Notes: generated by a model not told the origin, from the letters alone. Shown: positions 27,641 to 39,887, counted from the first letter of the stretch. The stretch: 64,000 nt of DNA from Rhynchopus sp. YZ270_cl-10 (GCA_964035575.1 OZ037883.1:930001-994000); one strand, 5' to 3'. Made by a program: numbers and translations.

Positions 27641-28189
27641 AGGCTTTTTCCCTTAATCCCCGTTGTTCCGAAAAGCCTGCGTTATTATCTGTTAGCTTTG
27701 CATTTCCTTCCCTACTCCCACTCCCACTCCCATCCCGCCCCCCGATCCTCTACCCGTTCTTTCTTAAAGATGTGTTGTTCCCGTGGTGTGCATTTCATCT
27801 TCCAACAGTTTTTTTTTTCTTTCAAAAAAAAAAAAGAATACCATGTGTATCGCACTGAGCTGGACATTTTTTTTTTTTTTTCAAAACATACCTATGTTTG
27901 AGCCTACCGGACGTAACGGTCAAATGGAAGCTGGAAAAGCCCGGTAAAGTGATCATAGTAAACAGAAACAATATTGTACACACACCCCTTACGCGGCTCG
28001 TCTTCTTTTGCGTCTTCTCCTGACATTCTCGAAATAAAAAACGGAGTTTTTTATTTGGTATTTCAGCAACCACACACATTTATAAAAAAAAAGCAAACAG
28101 GGAAGTCGTTGTAGGCCCACAGTGCCCAACGTTCATCCCGCCTATTCGCTAGGTTATAGTCAAAAAAAATAGCTACATTTTTTACAGGA

Positions 28190-28241
28190 GCTTCCAAGGT
28201 GGTAACTACAATATTCCAACAATTTTTCAAAAAAAAAAAAA
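28190..28241 (+). repeat. Family B element copy
   Basis: GGTAACTACAATATTCCAAC followed by AATTTTTC and a run of A. The preceding GGAGCTTCCA is shared with other repeats at 38921 and about 42332. Confidence 0.55.
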
Positions 28242-28666
28242 AGTACATCGCATTTGCGACGATATCATCATTCACCCCCCCTCCCTTTCATATGAAGACA
28301 CGCTATTACCCTTATGCCGTGTATTTCTGTACAAAAATTATGCTCGCGCTTTCTTTATTTCCCCAATGGTAATCCATGTTCATGAGATTTTTTTTTGTTT
28401 TTTTGGGGAATTCTTATTATTTGTTTATCAACAGGGTTTTCCACCCTCCGTTGTTTTTTTTTTCATATTTTTGTTGTTGTTTTTTTTTCGTCTTACTATA
28501 ACATATGTTCTCAGAAAAGAAGGAGTTATCTGTTGAAAGATCGTATCTCCCATTGCCTTGGGCAGCCCTTCCCTCCTGAAGATATGGTGTATTTGCACCA
28601 AAAAAAATTTTTTTTTTGTGCATTGTTCAGTAAATTTACGTGTATCTTCGTTCCAACGAAGTTTAG

Positions 28667-28712
28667 GTGGCTCAACACAAGAGAGGCTTAGGTTCATCTT
28701 TCCAACCTCTCT
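28667..28712 (+). repeat. Family T element copy
   Basis: AGGTGGCTCA, then CAAGAGAGGCTTA, then GGTTCATCTTTCCAACC and CTCTCTTTT. The box and tail are close to consensus; the left stem arm is poor. Confidence 0.55.
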
Positions 28713-29204
28713 TTTGAAATGTATTTAGCAGTTCTGGAAAAAGAAAAAAAAAGAAAAGAAAACCAAAACCTGGAATAATACACCAGCCCTCTGAGGTTCT
28801 TCCATCTTTCAAATTTTATTATTCCCTCCCAATAGTTTCAACTGTCCCTTTTATCGAAGGGGCGCTGTTTGTGTTTTTTTTTGTTGTTGTTTAAAAATAA
28901 GAACCCCATTTTTTTGTAATGTTTTAAATATTGTTGCTTTTTTTTTGTGAAGAAAATCAAGAAAATCATAATTGTGTGTTGAAATACCCTCCCATTACCT
29001 CGATGAGTGGGGGAAGGAAGGTGTGACGCTCCCTGGAGAGTGGTCCCCCCCTTTTTTTTTTTGTTATTCCAGTTTATCCTCACATTTGCATGGAATCAGG
29101 TGTGGTCTATGTTTTACTCTCAAATTGTCTTCCGTTTTCATTGCTAATAGAAACCAGCCGTTCCCTGTTGCCCGCTAAAAAAAAGAAGTGACGCTTTTGC
29201 GTCT

Positions 29205-29235
29205 TATGTGCACGAGAGGCACATTCATCTTTTAA
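29205..29235 (+). repeat. Family T element copy, GTGC/GCAC stem
   Basis: Stem GTGC-ACGAGAG-GCAC, then ATTCATCTTTT and a pyrimidine-rich stretch. The loop matches the family while the stem differs from the common TAAGC/GCTTA, with pairing kept. Confidence 0.6.
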
Positions 29236-29533
29236 GCTTTCTTTCTGTCTTTCTTTTTGATCTAGATGTTGAATATTTTCTTTTGTCTGTATCGAAGGCT
29301 CAAGGGTTTGTTGTACACCTGCCCCTTCTTCTGCAGCGAATATGTGTATCCAACAACACTACATTTCTCCCCCCTCCCCCAACACTTCATCAAAAAAAAA
29401 AAAAAAACCGAACCATCGTTTCGTAGATTTGGAAAGAAATTGTAAAGGGGGGTTGACAGGCTCATTTAAAATTTTTTTTAAATAGAGTTGCAAATTCTTA
29501 TGCCCTCATATGATAACAGAAAAAAACATAGGC

Positions 29534-29588
29534 TAATGTAGTGCATCCTTGGGTGACTACACATGCAACCAAGTTTTCAAAAAAAAAG
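29534..29588 (+). repeat. Family A element copy
   Basis: TGTAGT pairs with ACTACA around GCATCCTTGGGTG, then GCAACCAAGTTTTC and A9. The outer stem differs from TAGTG/CACTA but is complementary. Confidence 0.65.
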
Positions 29589-29599
29589 GGAGTCAGACC

Positions 29600-29690
29600 A
29601 GAGAGTTGGACTTTCAAAAAATGTATCGTCCCACTACCACTCTTTGAGACGAAGTGTGCCATCTGTAGGCATCTTTTGTGGGTGTAGTTA
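29600..29690 (+). repeat. Family E box copy
   Basis: Contains GTCAGACCAGAGAG, CCACTACCACTCTTTGAGA and CCATCTGTAGGCATC, which align loosely with the copy at 54450. It lies directly downstream of a family A copy. Confidence 0.35.
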
Positions 29691-30135
29691 TGTTTACCGT
29701 CTATTGAAGGACAGTGTCGATTCTTAGTATTCCCCCCCTCTGCCCACCCATTTCCGAGTGGAAAGTTCCCCCCCTTTTTTTTAAAAACCGATAAAGGCCA
29801 GTACATCTTTTCGAGTTTTTCGTTACTCTTTATCTTTCTCTTTATTTTCCGAAATTCTTCAAATTTCAAATTCAATTTTCGGACCTCCCCCATCCCCTAG
29901 CTTTTTAAGGGTCTGCCAGTATTCAAGTATTTCCAGAAACCAAAAAAAAAAAAAAAAAAAAAAAAAAAGGCTACGAAACAGAAATCACATTTCTTCTTCA
30001 TGTGGGGCACTCCTCTTCTGTACCGTTCTTCATATTGCAGACACACAATCGGGTGTCTCAACACGCCACAAGATGTGCCTATCCTAGCCTTCGGGTGTAC
30101 TGAACCATGATCTTTTATTTTTTTGACAAAGAATA

Positions 30136-30186
30136 TAGTGGAGTTCATCCTCGGGTGTCTACACTAATACAACCAAATTTTCAAAG
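30136..30186 (+). repeat. Family A element copy
   Basis: TAGTGGAGTTCATCC, TCGGGTGTCTACACTA, then ATACAACCAAATTTTC. Outer stem TAGTG/CACTA is intact. Confidence 0.75.
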
Positions 30187-30253
30187 AATCCCAAGCCCTT
30201 CAGGTTGCCTCGCGAACAGAGCGAACGGGTGGGAGATCAATCAAAGTGGTGAA

Positions 30254-30292
30254 GATTGTCGAATGGCAGCTTCACTAAACAGATTAGAAAAG
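30254..30292 (+). repeat. Family B element copy
   Basis: GATTGTCGAATGGCAGC then TTCACTAAACAGATTAG. It joins the GATTGTCG box of family C to the family B body, linking the two families. Confidence 0.5.
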
Positions 30293-30345
30293 GATCTGCA
30301 AACCTAAAAAAAAGCGGAGAATTGCACCATATGTTGACACAAAGT

Positions 30346-30380
30346 AACAACTACACCACTCCAACAAATTTTTTACAAAG
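30346..30380 (+). repeat. Family B element copy
   Basis: AACAACTACACCACTCCAAC followed by AAATTTTTTAC; lies 54 bp after the previous copy. Confidence 0.55.
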
Positions 30381-31144
30381 CAAAGAGAAAATAAAAGACA
30401 AGACAGCCACCATTGTGTCCGTATTTCCTCCGTTGGTCTGGACTTCCGAAATTTTTTTATTGGTCGTCCTGTTCATTTTAAAAAGTTTACATTTTTTTTT
30501 TATAGTTATGTCCTTCCCCCTCTCTGCTTGGGTTATTACCATTACTCTCCCTGTTTTATTTTTGCTGCCTCTGTCCCAGCTCAGACAATTTTTTTCAAGC
30601 CCTCGGTACTTCCCCCCCTGTTCCTCACCCGAAGGTTGTCCCTCACACTCACAACCCTCCCTTTCTATTCTTTGAATTGTCCATAGCCTGATGTGGCTGT
30701 GCCCCTCCCCTCCCCAGCTTTTTTTTTTGTCTTGTTTGAAGGTGCCGATCCGTGGAGGCGACGTCGGATTTAGGTTTATCTCTCCCCCAACGTTTTTCTT
30801 TTCTTTTCTTTTTTTTTTTTTTTAATTTGTGAGAACCGGTGCGAGCGCCCTCAGCGCTATCCACCCTTCAGCTTCTTTTCTTTTGGTGTATCTTCACAAG
30901 AGACACTCTTCCAAAAAAATTTCTGGGTTTGTTTTGTGTGACTGCGTTTCCACTGATTCAGAAGAGCGAGCCAATATCAGGTCTGTGATGCTCCTAAATG
31001 TCCTAGGCTGCACGCGCACTACACTGACGCATTCAACGAGTCTGATTGCCTTACGGCAACCTATCTTGAAGAGGACGGGAAATCTTGCCTCTTCAGTTCA
31101 CGTTTTTTTGAAGCAGAGTTTTTAAATTAAAGAACTGTACGTTA

Positions 31145-31262
31145 TATGGATGTATGTGAGACACATTCATCTTTGAAATCTTCTGTTTTTTTTTTTTTTG
31201 TGCTCAGATCTTCTTCGGTCACTAAGATTACTAAGCACGGCGAGGCCTAGGTATATCTTACA
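31145..31262 (+). repeat. Two adjacent family T copies
   Basis: The first, near 31149, is ATGT...ACAT with ATTCATCTTT. The second, at 31229-31262, is CTAAGC-ACGGCGAG-GCCTAGG then TATATCTTAC. They are separated by a 13-base T-run. Confidence 0.5.
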
Positions 31263-31861
31263 AAAATCCTTTCTTCTCTTTGGCCGTAGTGGAACGAAGA
31301 ATACGCAGCTGCCTTACACACCCCACAGCCCCATCCCAGTTCGGTTGCTGTCAGTGAAGAAAAAAGGCAGACCCGCATTTTTCTTTTTTGCATGATTCCT
31401 TCTTTGTAAGAAAGAATGGAGCGAATTGTCACTCAAACAAAACAAGAAAAAAAAGAAAAAAAATAAGAAGAAAACGAAATGCGCGGTTTCGTCTTACTTG
31501 CATTCCCCATTCCGCTAATTCCCAAAACCACAAAAAACTCGCAAATCCCCCCAAAAAAAATGAAAAAAAATAAAAACCTCACCCTTCTCCAATTTTCCAG
31601 CACAACGTCAGTGTCGCTTTTCCCGATTTCGCTTTTTTTTCGTTCTGTTTCCCCCCCCTCCACTTTTTTATCTTTCTATTATTTTAGCAACAGAGCGGAG
31701 TCCCACCCTCCCATATCCCCCATTTTTTATTTTCAGAAACCCGAAAGAACTTGTTTTTTCTTTTGGGAACAATTTTTCTACGTTTTTTTTTTCTCTTCCC
31801 TGCAACACAAAAAAATAAATCATTTGGAACTGATAAAGTCTTTGATTTCTTTTTTATTTTT

Positions 31862-31905
31862 GATGACTAAGCACGCGAGGCTTGGTATCATCTTTACCAA
31901 CCTTT
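31862..31905 (+). repeat. Family T element copy
   Basis: GATGAC, stem TAAGC-ACGCGAG-GCTTG, then GTATCATCTTTACCAACC and TTTTCTC followed by 13 T. The last stem pair is a wobble. Confidence 0.7.
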
Positions 31906-32243
31906 TCTCTTTTTTTTTTTTTGAATATTTTCTTTTATCCAACCCTGCCTATGTTACACCCAGCAGTGCTTTTCGTCCCCCAACGCAAAGGTCTCTGCAC
32001 ATTTCCCCTCCCTCCTTCCCCCCCAAAAAAAAGAGCTTGAACTTGCCTGCATCATATTTGATGTTCAGGGAAACGAGAAAACACCTTTTTTTATAAAAAA
32101 AAATATTTTATATGTTCACGTACACACATATCCTAGGGGCACTGTACCCGATGCCATTTTGTTTCTAAGTCACAGATCGGTAAGACGCTTGATTATGTGA
32201 ACGGAAGCAAAATGACAACAATATTTGTTCAACATTTTTTTTT

Positions 32244-32345
32244 GTTAGTGAGTACGAGAGGCGTAGGTTTATCTTTACCAACTTTTCTCTCTTCCCCCTC
32301 CCCTTTTCTTTTCCCCCCAGAGATGTTGTGCACGAGATGCACGTC
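32244..32345 (+). repeat. Two adjacent family T copies
   Basis: At 32244 the copy is GTGAGTACGAGAGGCGTAGG, then TTTATCTTTACCAACTTTT. At 32322 a second, shorter copy has stem GTGC-ACGAGAT-GCAC after GATGTT. Confidence 0.6.
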
Positions 32346-33311
32346 GTCGGATATTTTTTTTAAACTCAGCATCAAGGTACCTGTACCATGGTGCTTTAGA
32401 GCTTTCCCTTACCCCCCCTTTCTTTAACTTTTCTTACAACCCCCCCCTTTTTTTGAATGCCTTTCTCTGTCTTACACTATAGGTATTCATTCACCTACTC
32501 TTTTCCCCCCACATTGTCCCCCCTGAGATTTCAACGACTTCTTCTTCTTCTTCTTCTTGTAGTATTTCTGGGCAAACAAAAATTAACACATGGACACAGG
32601 TTGTAAATTTCTATACGACATAGATGCTGTGTGTAGATTGGGCCGTATTTTGGGAATGCGACCCGACAGTTTGGCATTTCTCAACATTTTCTCAACATGA
32701 GTGCAGCCAAATAATACCCACAGTGTACTAGGTTTTAATATTGCGAAGTATGTGAGCACCTGCGTTTAGAGTATAAGTTATCAGTTGTTTAAAAGCCTGA
32801 AAGTCGAAAAAAAAAATACACACACACACACATACAAAACACACATCCCGGGCAATGTCCCACTCTTGGGAACTACCCACAACTGCTTTTCAATACACAA
32901 ATGTTCCTGTAAGTCTGCGCGTTCTATTCACCTATGTTCTGTTGCGACAGCAGGTTCACGTGAACGTTTACTATGTATTGTGTACCACTATCATTGTTAT
33001 AAATATCATTATTGTTGTTGTTTTTGTTTTTGTTTTATGGTTTGTTTTTCATAGCTAAGGTTTTGTTGTCGTTTGCCAATCAACAGACCGAGCCTATGTC
33101 TTTTTGTGTATTGCAAGCACAAAATAATATCCCAATCATTGGCAACATGATTGTTTTGTTATTTACCTTTTTTAAAAGAAAAGAGAGTGGAAGAGATTGG
33201 GTTTTTAGATACCTAATCAGCGCAAAGAATATTCCCTACCAGGTTGTTTTTGCCGGCTGTGACCGTAGAATAGCAAAACTTACAAACAACGGGCTAAAAA
33301 TAAATATGACA

Positions 33312-33365
33312 GACCGTCTGAATGGCAGTTGCACTTCACCAACAGATTACCAAAAAAAAAAAAAA
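33312..33365 (+). repeat. Family B element copy
   Basis: CCGTCTGAATGGCAGTTG, then CACTTCACCAACAGATTACC and A13. Confidence 0.6.
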
Positions 33366-34980
33366 GAGTAAAAAATTGGATAATATTTTCGAAGAAAGTT
33401 TCTATAACTGATCACCTACACAGCTGCAGAATGGGATATTTTTTTTCTTTTTTGGAGAACGTCGACATTTACATACTATTGTGATGTTGATATTGTTTCA
33501 TATACCCCCTGATTCTCCTCTTTTAAGACATTTCCAGCATGGCTAGACAAACCTCCTTGCAGATATTTCAAATCAAAATTTATATTTCTTCACGCCACGT
33601 TTTTTTCTTCTTTTTTCAAGATGTAAAAGAGAAGAATTTTTTGAGATTGCAGGGATATTTTTGTAAGGATCTTTGTCTATCTATGGTTTAGCCCTCCCTT
33701 TTTTTTTTTTTTTTTTTTTTTTTGAAAAATATTTTCAAAAATGAAAATAAAATATTGCTCTGACAACAATGTATCGTCTGTTAGGACAGATACTTTTGTC
33801 ACACGGGTACGTGAGATGATCATCCCGCTTTTTATATTTTTTTTGTTTTTTATTCTTCGGTGTTCTCTCTCTCTTGGTGTTGTTTTTGGTTTTGTTATGC
33901 ATTTTTCTTGCGAAATGTCCGAAGTTTTGTTTTTTTTGTCAGTAACCCTATGAGGAGTCTGTGAGAAATAAACTGCCCTTTCATTTTGATACTTCAGAAT
34001 CAGAAATGATTAGGTCTTTTTTGTGATATTATTCTGGAGAGAAATACAACCAGTCAACATTGTTCCACCTTCAAAGTCATTTTGTTGCCGAATGGTTGTA
34101 CTTCGGACTTCGTAGAAGCAGCACCTTCAAGATTTTTTTTTGTTGAAATATTTGCTTTGGTACAACCATACTTTCGACATCGCCACATTTTTTTTGTGCA
34201 AATAGCTGACTTTGAGGAACGAACAAAGCAATGTATCTGTACCCGCAACGCCAGGTTGTAATTCAGAATTTTCTTGAGTTTGCATGAAAGAGGAGGGGGC
34301 GAATCCTTTGTACCCGTAGGATACAAGGAGGAACCTGAAGAAAACCATGTGGTGGCTGTAATTCATATCCCTTTAGAATTACCAGAGTTCAGCCTTTGTA
34401 TTAGGTGACGTACATACATTGTGTTTGATAACTAATAAGGGCAATTCTTGCACAGGATGTGGCCCCACATGTATGTACGTGTCATGCTTCTCGACCTGTA
34501 TTAATGAAAGGGTTTCCGTTCACCTCATTCACTCGTCTCCTGGCTGAAGGAGTTTGAAAAGCCAGATGCAGGCGTAGTGTAGTCTCTCTTCTCTCGATTT
34601 CTTTTTTTTGTGTCCGATCTGCTTCTCTCTCTTTTTCGTCGATCTTGTCTAGCTGTCAATACCCAAATTTTTCTTTTTTGCGAACGTCAAGAAGGCGTTC
34701 ATTTTTTCAATTTCACTTGCTTTGATTTGTACGAATTAATTACCTAAAAAAAATGTTTTGATGTTTTTCCCTTTTTTCTCTCTTCTTTTGAAGCTTTTTT
34801 TTTGTCTGAAAACCGAATGCAAAAGATTGAAGATGATTTTTGTTCTTCGGGGGTTTTTGGACAATGGCTTCATCATTTATGGCCTTGTCCCCAAATGCCT
34901 CACTCCAAAAACCACGGAAAATTGGAGACGGGGGTACGAATTGTATTGAGATTAAAAAAAAATGTTTTTTTTTTAAAAGA

Positions 34981-35010
34981 TATGTATGCACGAGAGGCGT
35001 ATCTGACAAA
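34981..35010 (+). repeat. Family T element copy
   Basis: Stem TATGC-ACGAGAG-GCGTA with one wobble, then ATCTGACAAAG and a T-rich tail. Loop is identical to the 29205 copy. Confidence 0.5.
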
Positions 35011-35216
35011 GTTTCTTTTTTTAAAATTTGTCACTTCACTTCCATTTATTGAGAGCGCATCATAGAACCACCACCTTACGTGAGTGGTAACTAAACATTG
35101 AGTGCTTAACCTACTGTGGAATGTTGAGTGATTGCGTATACGACAAAAGACCTTTTATCAGGTCTACTTTAAATTATTGGAGGATTTCATATGAATATAA
35201 AACATAATAGTGTCAT

Positions 35217-35260
35217 GAAGACCACCTGAATGGCAACAACACTAAACGGATTAAGAAAAG
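35217..35260 (+). repeat. Family B element copy
   Basis: GAAGACCACCTGAATGGCAA, then CAACACTAAACGGATTAAG. Confidence 0.5.
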
Positions 35261-35732
35261 AAAAAATGGGTTAAAAGAAAACAGGCTTCAGCCGATAAAT
35301 GCAGAACTTTATTGATTTGCTGTCTAACGTTTTGTAGAGGCATCAAATACAACATAGTTCGTGCATTTGTTCTCATTGCTATTTCAGTATCTCCGCCCCC
35401 AAAAAAAAACCCCGTGTTTCTTGGCCAAGCTTTGAGGTAAGGCATTTTTTTTGCTGTATCTTATCTTGACTTTGAAAAGGCGTATTTTTTTTGAAGTGCA
35501 AAATTTCAACGGTGGACCATTTTTGTTGGTTAACTTACCGTACCTTTTTTTTTTTTGAAAAAAAAAAAGTGTATGCGCACTGACACGCCTTTGTTCATAT
35601 TTAATCCTCCATCTTCAGTACTTTCTGTTCCCTTTTTTCTCTCTTCTTTTGGATCCTTTTTTTGGGTCGTATGAAAATTCAAAAAAAATATAAAAGCATT
35701 TTATTCAGAAACAAACAACCAAACTATTGAGT

Positions 35733-35790
35733 TTTTCTATTTGTCTCAACCCTACTACACTCTTGGGATGGACGTGTCTTTGTTTTTATA
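35733..35790 (+). repeat. Family E box copy
   Basis: TTTCTATTTGTCTCA is shared exactly with the copy at 44700, followed by ACTACACTCTTGGGATG. Confidence 0.45.
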
Positions 35791-35951
35791 AAGCATCTGA
35801 GACTTTCAGGATGATATTTTTTATACAGAATCTGGGAGTGGCGAGGGGGAGAGTAGGAGATCCCCTGCTGACTCCAGATTTACGTCAATTTTAACAATGG
35901 AGGTTTGTGTATTCTGTAAATTTTTTTTTCAACAAAAAAAGTGGAGATTTT

Positions 35952-36013
35952 GCACAAACTGTGGAAACACAACCCGAGGCAACTACACTACTCCAACAAT
36001 CTATCAAAAAAAG
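35952..36013 (+). repeat. Family B element copy with GNRA-type loop
   Basis: CTGTGGAAACACAACCCGAG, then GCAACTACACTACTCCAAC and AATCTATC plus A-run. TGTG-GAAA-CACA would form a GNRA tetraloop hairpin in RNA. It is nearly identical to the copy at 54283, which has GCAA in the loop. Confidence 0.75.
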
Positions 36014-36286
36014 AAAAATAAAACAAAACAAAAAAAACCAAGCAAACAACCACTCTCAACGTAAAACTTTCAAGCATTCATATTGTTTCCCCCTCCCGAT
36101 CCTCCCCCTCTTGTCAGATGAACTACTTCGGTGGTCTTCATCTGTTGGGAGTTTTTTTCATTTGTTTTTCTTCATTTTTTTTCCAGAAGGATAGCACATC
36201 TGTGTACTCTACTCATACAGTGTATCCTATTACAATTTTATTCCCCCATTTTCTCTCTGTTTTTTCTCCCCTCCCATTTTTTAAAA

Positions 36287-36325
36287 GATGTGTGTGCATG
36301 TGTTGAGGCATACTTCATCAAAATT
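36287..36325 (+). repeat. Family T element copy
   Basis: Stem GTGTGC...GCATAC (one wobble) around ATGTGTTGAG, then TTCATCAAAA and a pyrimidine-rich tail ending in T11. Confidence 0.55.
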
Positions 36326-36451
36326 TCTCTTTTTTTTTTTTATTTCTCTTATCCAACCAGAACAGGAATTTATTTATGGCAACCACCCAAGAATTTTTTT
36401 ATTAAAAATTCTACCGTTTGTCATGTCGAAGCACATAGTTTATTTTTTCAA

Positions 36452-36492
36452 TGATGACTAAGTACAAACTTACGTTTATCAAACCAAATTTT
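36452..36492 (+). repeat. Family T element copy, TAAGT/ACTTA stem
   Basis: GATGAC, stem TAAGT-ACAA-ACTTA, then CGTTTATCAAACC and a T-run. Both stem arms differ from the consensus in a matching way (C to T paired with G to A), while the loop is shortened. Confidence 0.65.
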
Positions 36493-37054
36493 TTTTTGTT
36501 GTTGTTGTTCAACATTCTGTAGTGGGCAGGGATAAATCGTGGATACAAGCATCCCTCATTTTTCCTAATCTCCCATATTTTCCCCTTCTCTTTTGTGCAT
36601 CGTTAGTTTCAACACCTCACGTTTTGTTTTATAAAAAAGAAAGTTGAATACCATGCACTGCCCAGCACGGGTTCCGGCAGCAGAAACTCGTTTAACAAAA
36701 AAAAGGGCATTTTTCTTGAGCGGAGGGGGGTTTTTTTTCGACAAGGAAACCGTAATTTATTTCAAATGGTTTCCTTTTATTTGCATTTGTGTGTGTGTCA
36801 AAGCACACCCCCTTTTTTTGCCTTCACCTTCCCACGGAATGTACATTATGTAATAGCTTCATATCAGTGGCAGTGTCTTCACGCTCTGGTAGATTATGTA
36901 CAACCTATCTTTTGTTGAAAAACTTTTTTTGTGAGCAATTCACGTGAATTCACTGTTATTCATGCTTCATTCGGTTCTTTTATTTTTTTCTCCTTCTTTG
37001 GTGCAGAACTTGGCTTTTTTTCTTCTTTCCCCATGCATAAATGTTGCATTGTTG

Positions 37055-37119
37055 GTGCTTTCGGAAGTCGGTCAACGACCTGTCAGCGACCTGTCAATAT
37101 CGACCCCTCCCGGAGCACC
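37055..37119. mobile_element. Short palindromic MITE-like element
   Basis: Begins GGTGCTTTCGGAAGTCGG and ends CCTCCCGGAGCACC, so its ends are imperfect inverted repeats. The interior has two CGACCTGTCA boxes. The longer copy at 62125 shares both ends and the boxes. Flanks (CATTGTTG / AGTTGTTG) are only similar, so a target duplication is not proven here. Confidence 0.65.
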
Positions 37120-37194
37120 AGTTGTTGCAAAGATTAAAAAACTGGCTAACGTATCAGTCGCTCCTTTGTAGTTGTACTCTTTTTTTCTAATGTT

Positions 37195-37242
37195 GGTGAC
37201 CAAGCGGCGTGAGGCTTAAATTTATCTTTTACCAACTTTTCC
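37195..37242 (+). repeat. Family T element copy
   Basis: GGTGACC, stem AAGC-GGCGTGAG-GCTT, then AAATTTATCTTTTACCAAC and TTTTCC. Confidence 0.65.
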
Positions 37243-37445
37243 TTTTTATTGAACCGCAACCAAAAAAAACAGGGCTTGTAATCTGTCGGGTGAAATAAGG
37301 TTAAAAAAAAAGAAATAAAAAGTTATTCAATCTGGACGCTGAGTTTTCCGGTCGCTAATCACAGTTTCATGTATGGAACAAAAGAGCTGAAGTATTGCAC
37401 ACAAAAAAACAAACAAAACAAAAAACAAAAAAAATACCCCATTTT

Positions 37446-37485
37446 TGGTGACTAGGCAGAGCCTTCCTTCGGTTCATCTTTTCCC
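37446..37485 (+). repeat. Family T element copy, AGGC/GCCT stem
   Basis: GGTGACT, stem AGGC-AGA-GCCT, then TCGGTTCATCTTTTCCC. The stem is again changed on both arms. Confidence 0.6.
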
Positions 37486-38132
37486 TCATTTTTCTTTTCT
37501 CACGCGCAGATATAGCCACCCATTCGGAACAGATTATGCCACTACTGAGCATTGTTTAGAATTTCACGATTAAATATCACCCAAATACAGGGCGGTACTG
37601 TATCTTTATTCCCGCCCCCCCCTTTTGCGAAATACAAAGAGAAAAAGGAGTTGCGTTTTTTTTCTTCTTCAGAAGTCTTTTTTTTTTATTGTATTAGGAA
37701 CACTGCATTTTTAGTTGGTTATCCTTAATACGTCTCCCGTGATAGCATATCACAACCCATTGTGTGCCTTCCCTTGCGCTCTGATCATGTATGTATCCCA
37801 AAAAGAAATCTTGCTTGCTTTTTTTATTACTTTTTTTCTGAGTCATCTTTTTTTTTTGAGTTAGAAAGGATTCCCATTTTCCCCCTTTTTTTAGGTAGCT
37901 TAGCAGGGCTGCCTTACTTCTTTTTTTATTATTATTTTGAAAGAAATCTTGCTTTGTTCTCAAAGGTATCAGATAAACACCGATACCACTATCACCCACC
38001 CCATCCCTTACCCATATATCTTCTTTGTTTTTCTTTTCTTTGTTTTTTTCTTTATTTTCTGCAGTTTGTGAGTTCGGTTCTTCTCTTTTTACTCCAACCA
38101 TCTCGTCTTTTTTATGCATATTTTTTTTGCCC

Positions 38133-38278
38133 AAATGTATCCACAACGAGACATATTCATCCCTCAACCTTCGTAGTTAGATGAACGTGACCGAGAGGTG
38201 CATACATTTTTTTTTTTGTGCAAAAATTTTTATTTGAAGATGAATGTGTCCACAAGACACATATTATCTGTCAAATAG
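38133..38278 (+). repeat. Cluster of three degenerate family T copies
   Basis: Near 38137: TGTATC...GACATA with ATTCATCCCTCAACC. Near 38181: GATGAACGTGACCGAGAGG. At 38243: a perfect 7-bp stem ATGTGTC-CACAA-GACACAT, then ATTATCTGTCAA. The last stem shares no sequence with TAAGC/GCTTA yet keeps the shape. Confidence 0.5.
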
Positions 38279-38720
38279 GTTCCTTTTTTATTACCATATT
38301 TCTCCCTCTATTGAGGCTAACAAAAGGGTGGGGGCATTGCTTCTTTCATTTCTGCTCCCCAAAAGAGAAAAACCAAGTTACAACAAAGTAAAAAAAAATA
38401 AGGATTTTATTTGACAAAGACAATGCAGAGCCAACATCGAGCGCAACATCCCGCTTTTATTATATATTTTCAACTTTTTTGATTTAAAAAAAATGTACCG
38501 GATAATGCGTCAGTTTCAAAGTAATGCCAAAAAAAAAAGAGAAAAAAAATAGCATTCTCTCAGAAATGTGAACGCTACAAACGGTTCCTTTTCTTTTTTT
38601 TTTTTATTGAAAATATTTTTTTTTGTGTCATTTTCAAAAAAAAGATGGGTTTGTGCGCCATGTTGAGTTCTCTCTCTTTGATGTCTGTCTTTCCGGTGTC
38701 TTATAGCAAAAAAAAATGCG

Positions 38721-38776
38721 TAGTGGAGCACACTCTAGGGTGGCTACACTAATACAACCAAGTTTTCAAAAAAAAG
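38721..38776 (+). repeat. Family A element copy
   Basis: TAGTGGAGCACACTC, TAGGGTGGCTACACTA, ATACAACCAAGTTTTC and A7. Confidence 0.75.
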
Positions 38777-38920
38777 AGATGTAGGCAAATAAAGCCTTCA
38801 TTTAGGCATTTTGACTGTGATAGTAGAGAGAGCGGTGTTTATTAATCGAGCACTCCCTCTCATCCATACACAAAAAAAAGCCAAAAAAAGAAAAGAAAAG
38901 AAAAAAAAAAAATGCGGAAA

Positions 38921-38970
38921 GTGGAGCTTCCACCCAGGTAACCTACCATTATTCCAACTCAAAGAAAAAA
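38921..38970 (+). repeat. Family B-like element copy
   Basis: Stem GTGGA-GCT-TCCAC, then CCAGGTAACCTACCATTATT and CCAACTCAAAG with an A-run. It ends about 20 bp before the hAT-like element. Confidence 0.45.
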
Positions 38971-38993
38971 AAATAATTAAAAAGGCTTTTAGC

Positions 38994-39865
38994 CAGGGAA
39001 GTTCCTAAGTGGGACCGAGAACATGAAATTCTGGATTTTAGTTTTTTTTTCCTTTTTTTTTTTCCTTTTTTTCCTTGGGGGGCTTTCTTGTGGTTTCTAG
39101 TGGGTTTCACTGTAGGTGACACACCACCAGTGTGGTGAAATGGTCGAAACTCTCAAAAGCAAGAGTTTTCAGGGGGCAAGAAAAAAAAAATTGACAACAA
39201 AATCCTGCACCGTCAGGGCTGTACCCCCAATTTTTTTTTGCCTGCGGCGCCATTTTTCATTTTTTGCTCTGCAAAAAAGGGTTCGTTGGAAGCTAGATTT
39301 TTACACTGTACTCAAAATTTTTTGCCTGCGGCGCCATTTATACTATTTTTTGCTCCGCAAAAAGAGAAGTACAAACACCGTTCATCGGCGGAAGCACTGG
39401 TTCCACGGGTTATCGAACCCCAGAGAGCACTTCATTGGCATGCACGCGGTTACCGCGAGGGAGCGTGTATGCAGGTACAAAATCACTGCCCCATCCAAAT
39501 AATATTCCCAACGTCTTTGGGGGTCCCCTTGCATTTTGCAGCCAAAAATGCAACTAGACCAAAGCTGCAAAAAGTTCCGCGCGAGTGTAGCGCGCCCGGG
39601 TTTGGGACCCCTTTTTGAATTTCGAAGGGCGGTTAAAGTGGCCCAGAATCACAGTTCTGACACTCATTTAGCATTGTGAGCAACTCACTAGTGGTCGTAA
39701 CCAAAATTTGTATCAATCAAGAACTTGTCCATTTTCTCGAAATGACCCCACTACAGTGAGGGTAGAGCTCGGAAAAGGGCAAAAAACCCCACCCAAAAAA
39801 AGGAAAAAAACGGGAACATAAATCCAGAATTTTGCTGTTTTTCCCGAGAACAAGGAACAACCCTG
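38994..39865. mobile_element. hAT-like non-autonomous DNA transposon, 872 bp
   Basis: Flanked by the exact 8-bp direct repeat CTTTTAGC (38986-38993 and 39866-39873). The ends are imperfect inverted repeats: CAGGGAAGTTCC at the left and, on the other strand, CAGGGTTGTTCC at the right. Both ends continue with AATTCTGGATTT about 40 bp further in. An 8-bp target duplication and CAGGG ends are hallmarks of the hAT superfamily. The interior is GC-richer than its surroundings, holds two copies about 83 bp apart of GCCTGCGGCGCCATTT plus a TTTTTTGCTC(T/C)GC tail, and has no transposase-like frame. The longest frames (126-128 aa) overlap these repeats. Confidence 0.88.
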
Positions 39866-39887
39866 CTTTTAGCCAACATTTTGAGTA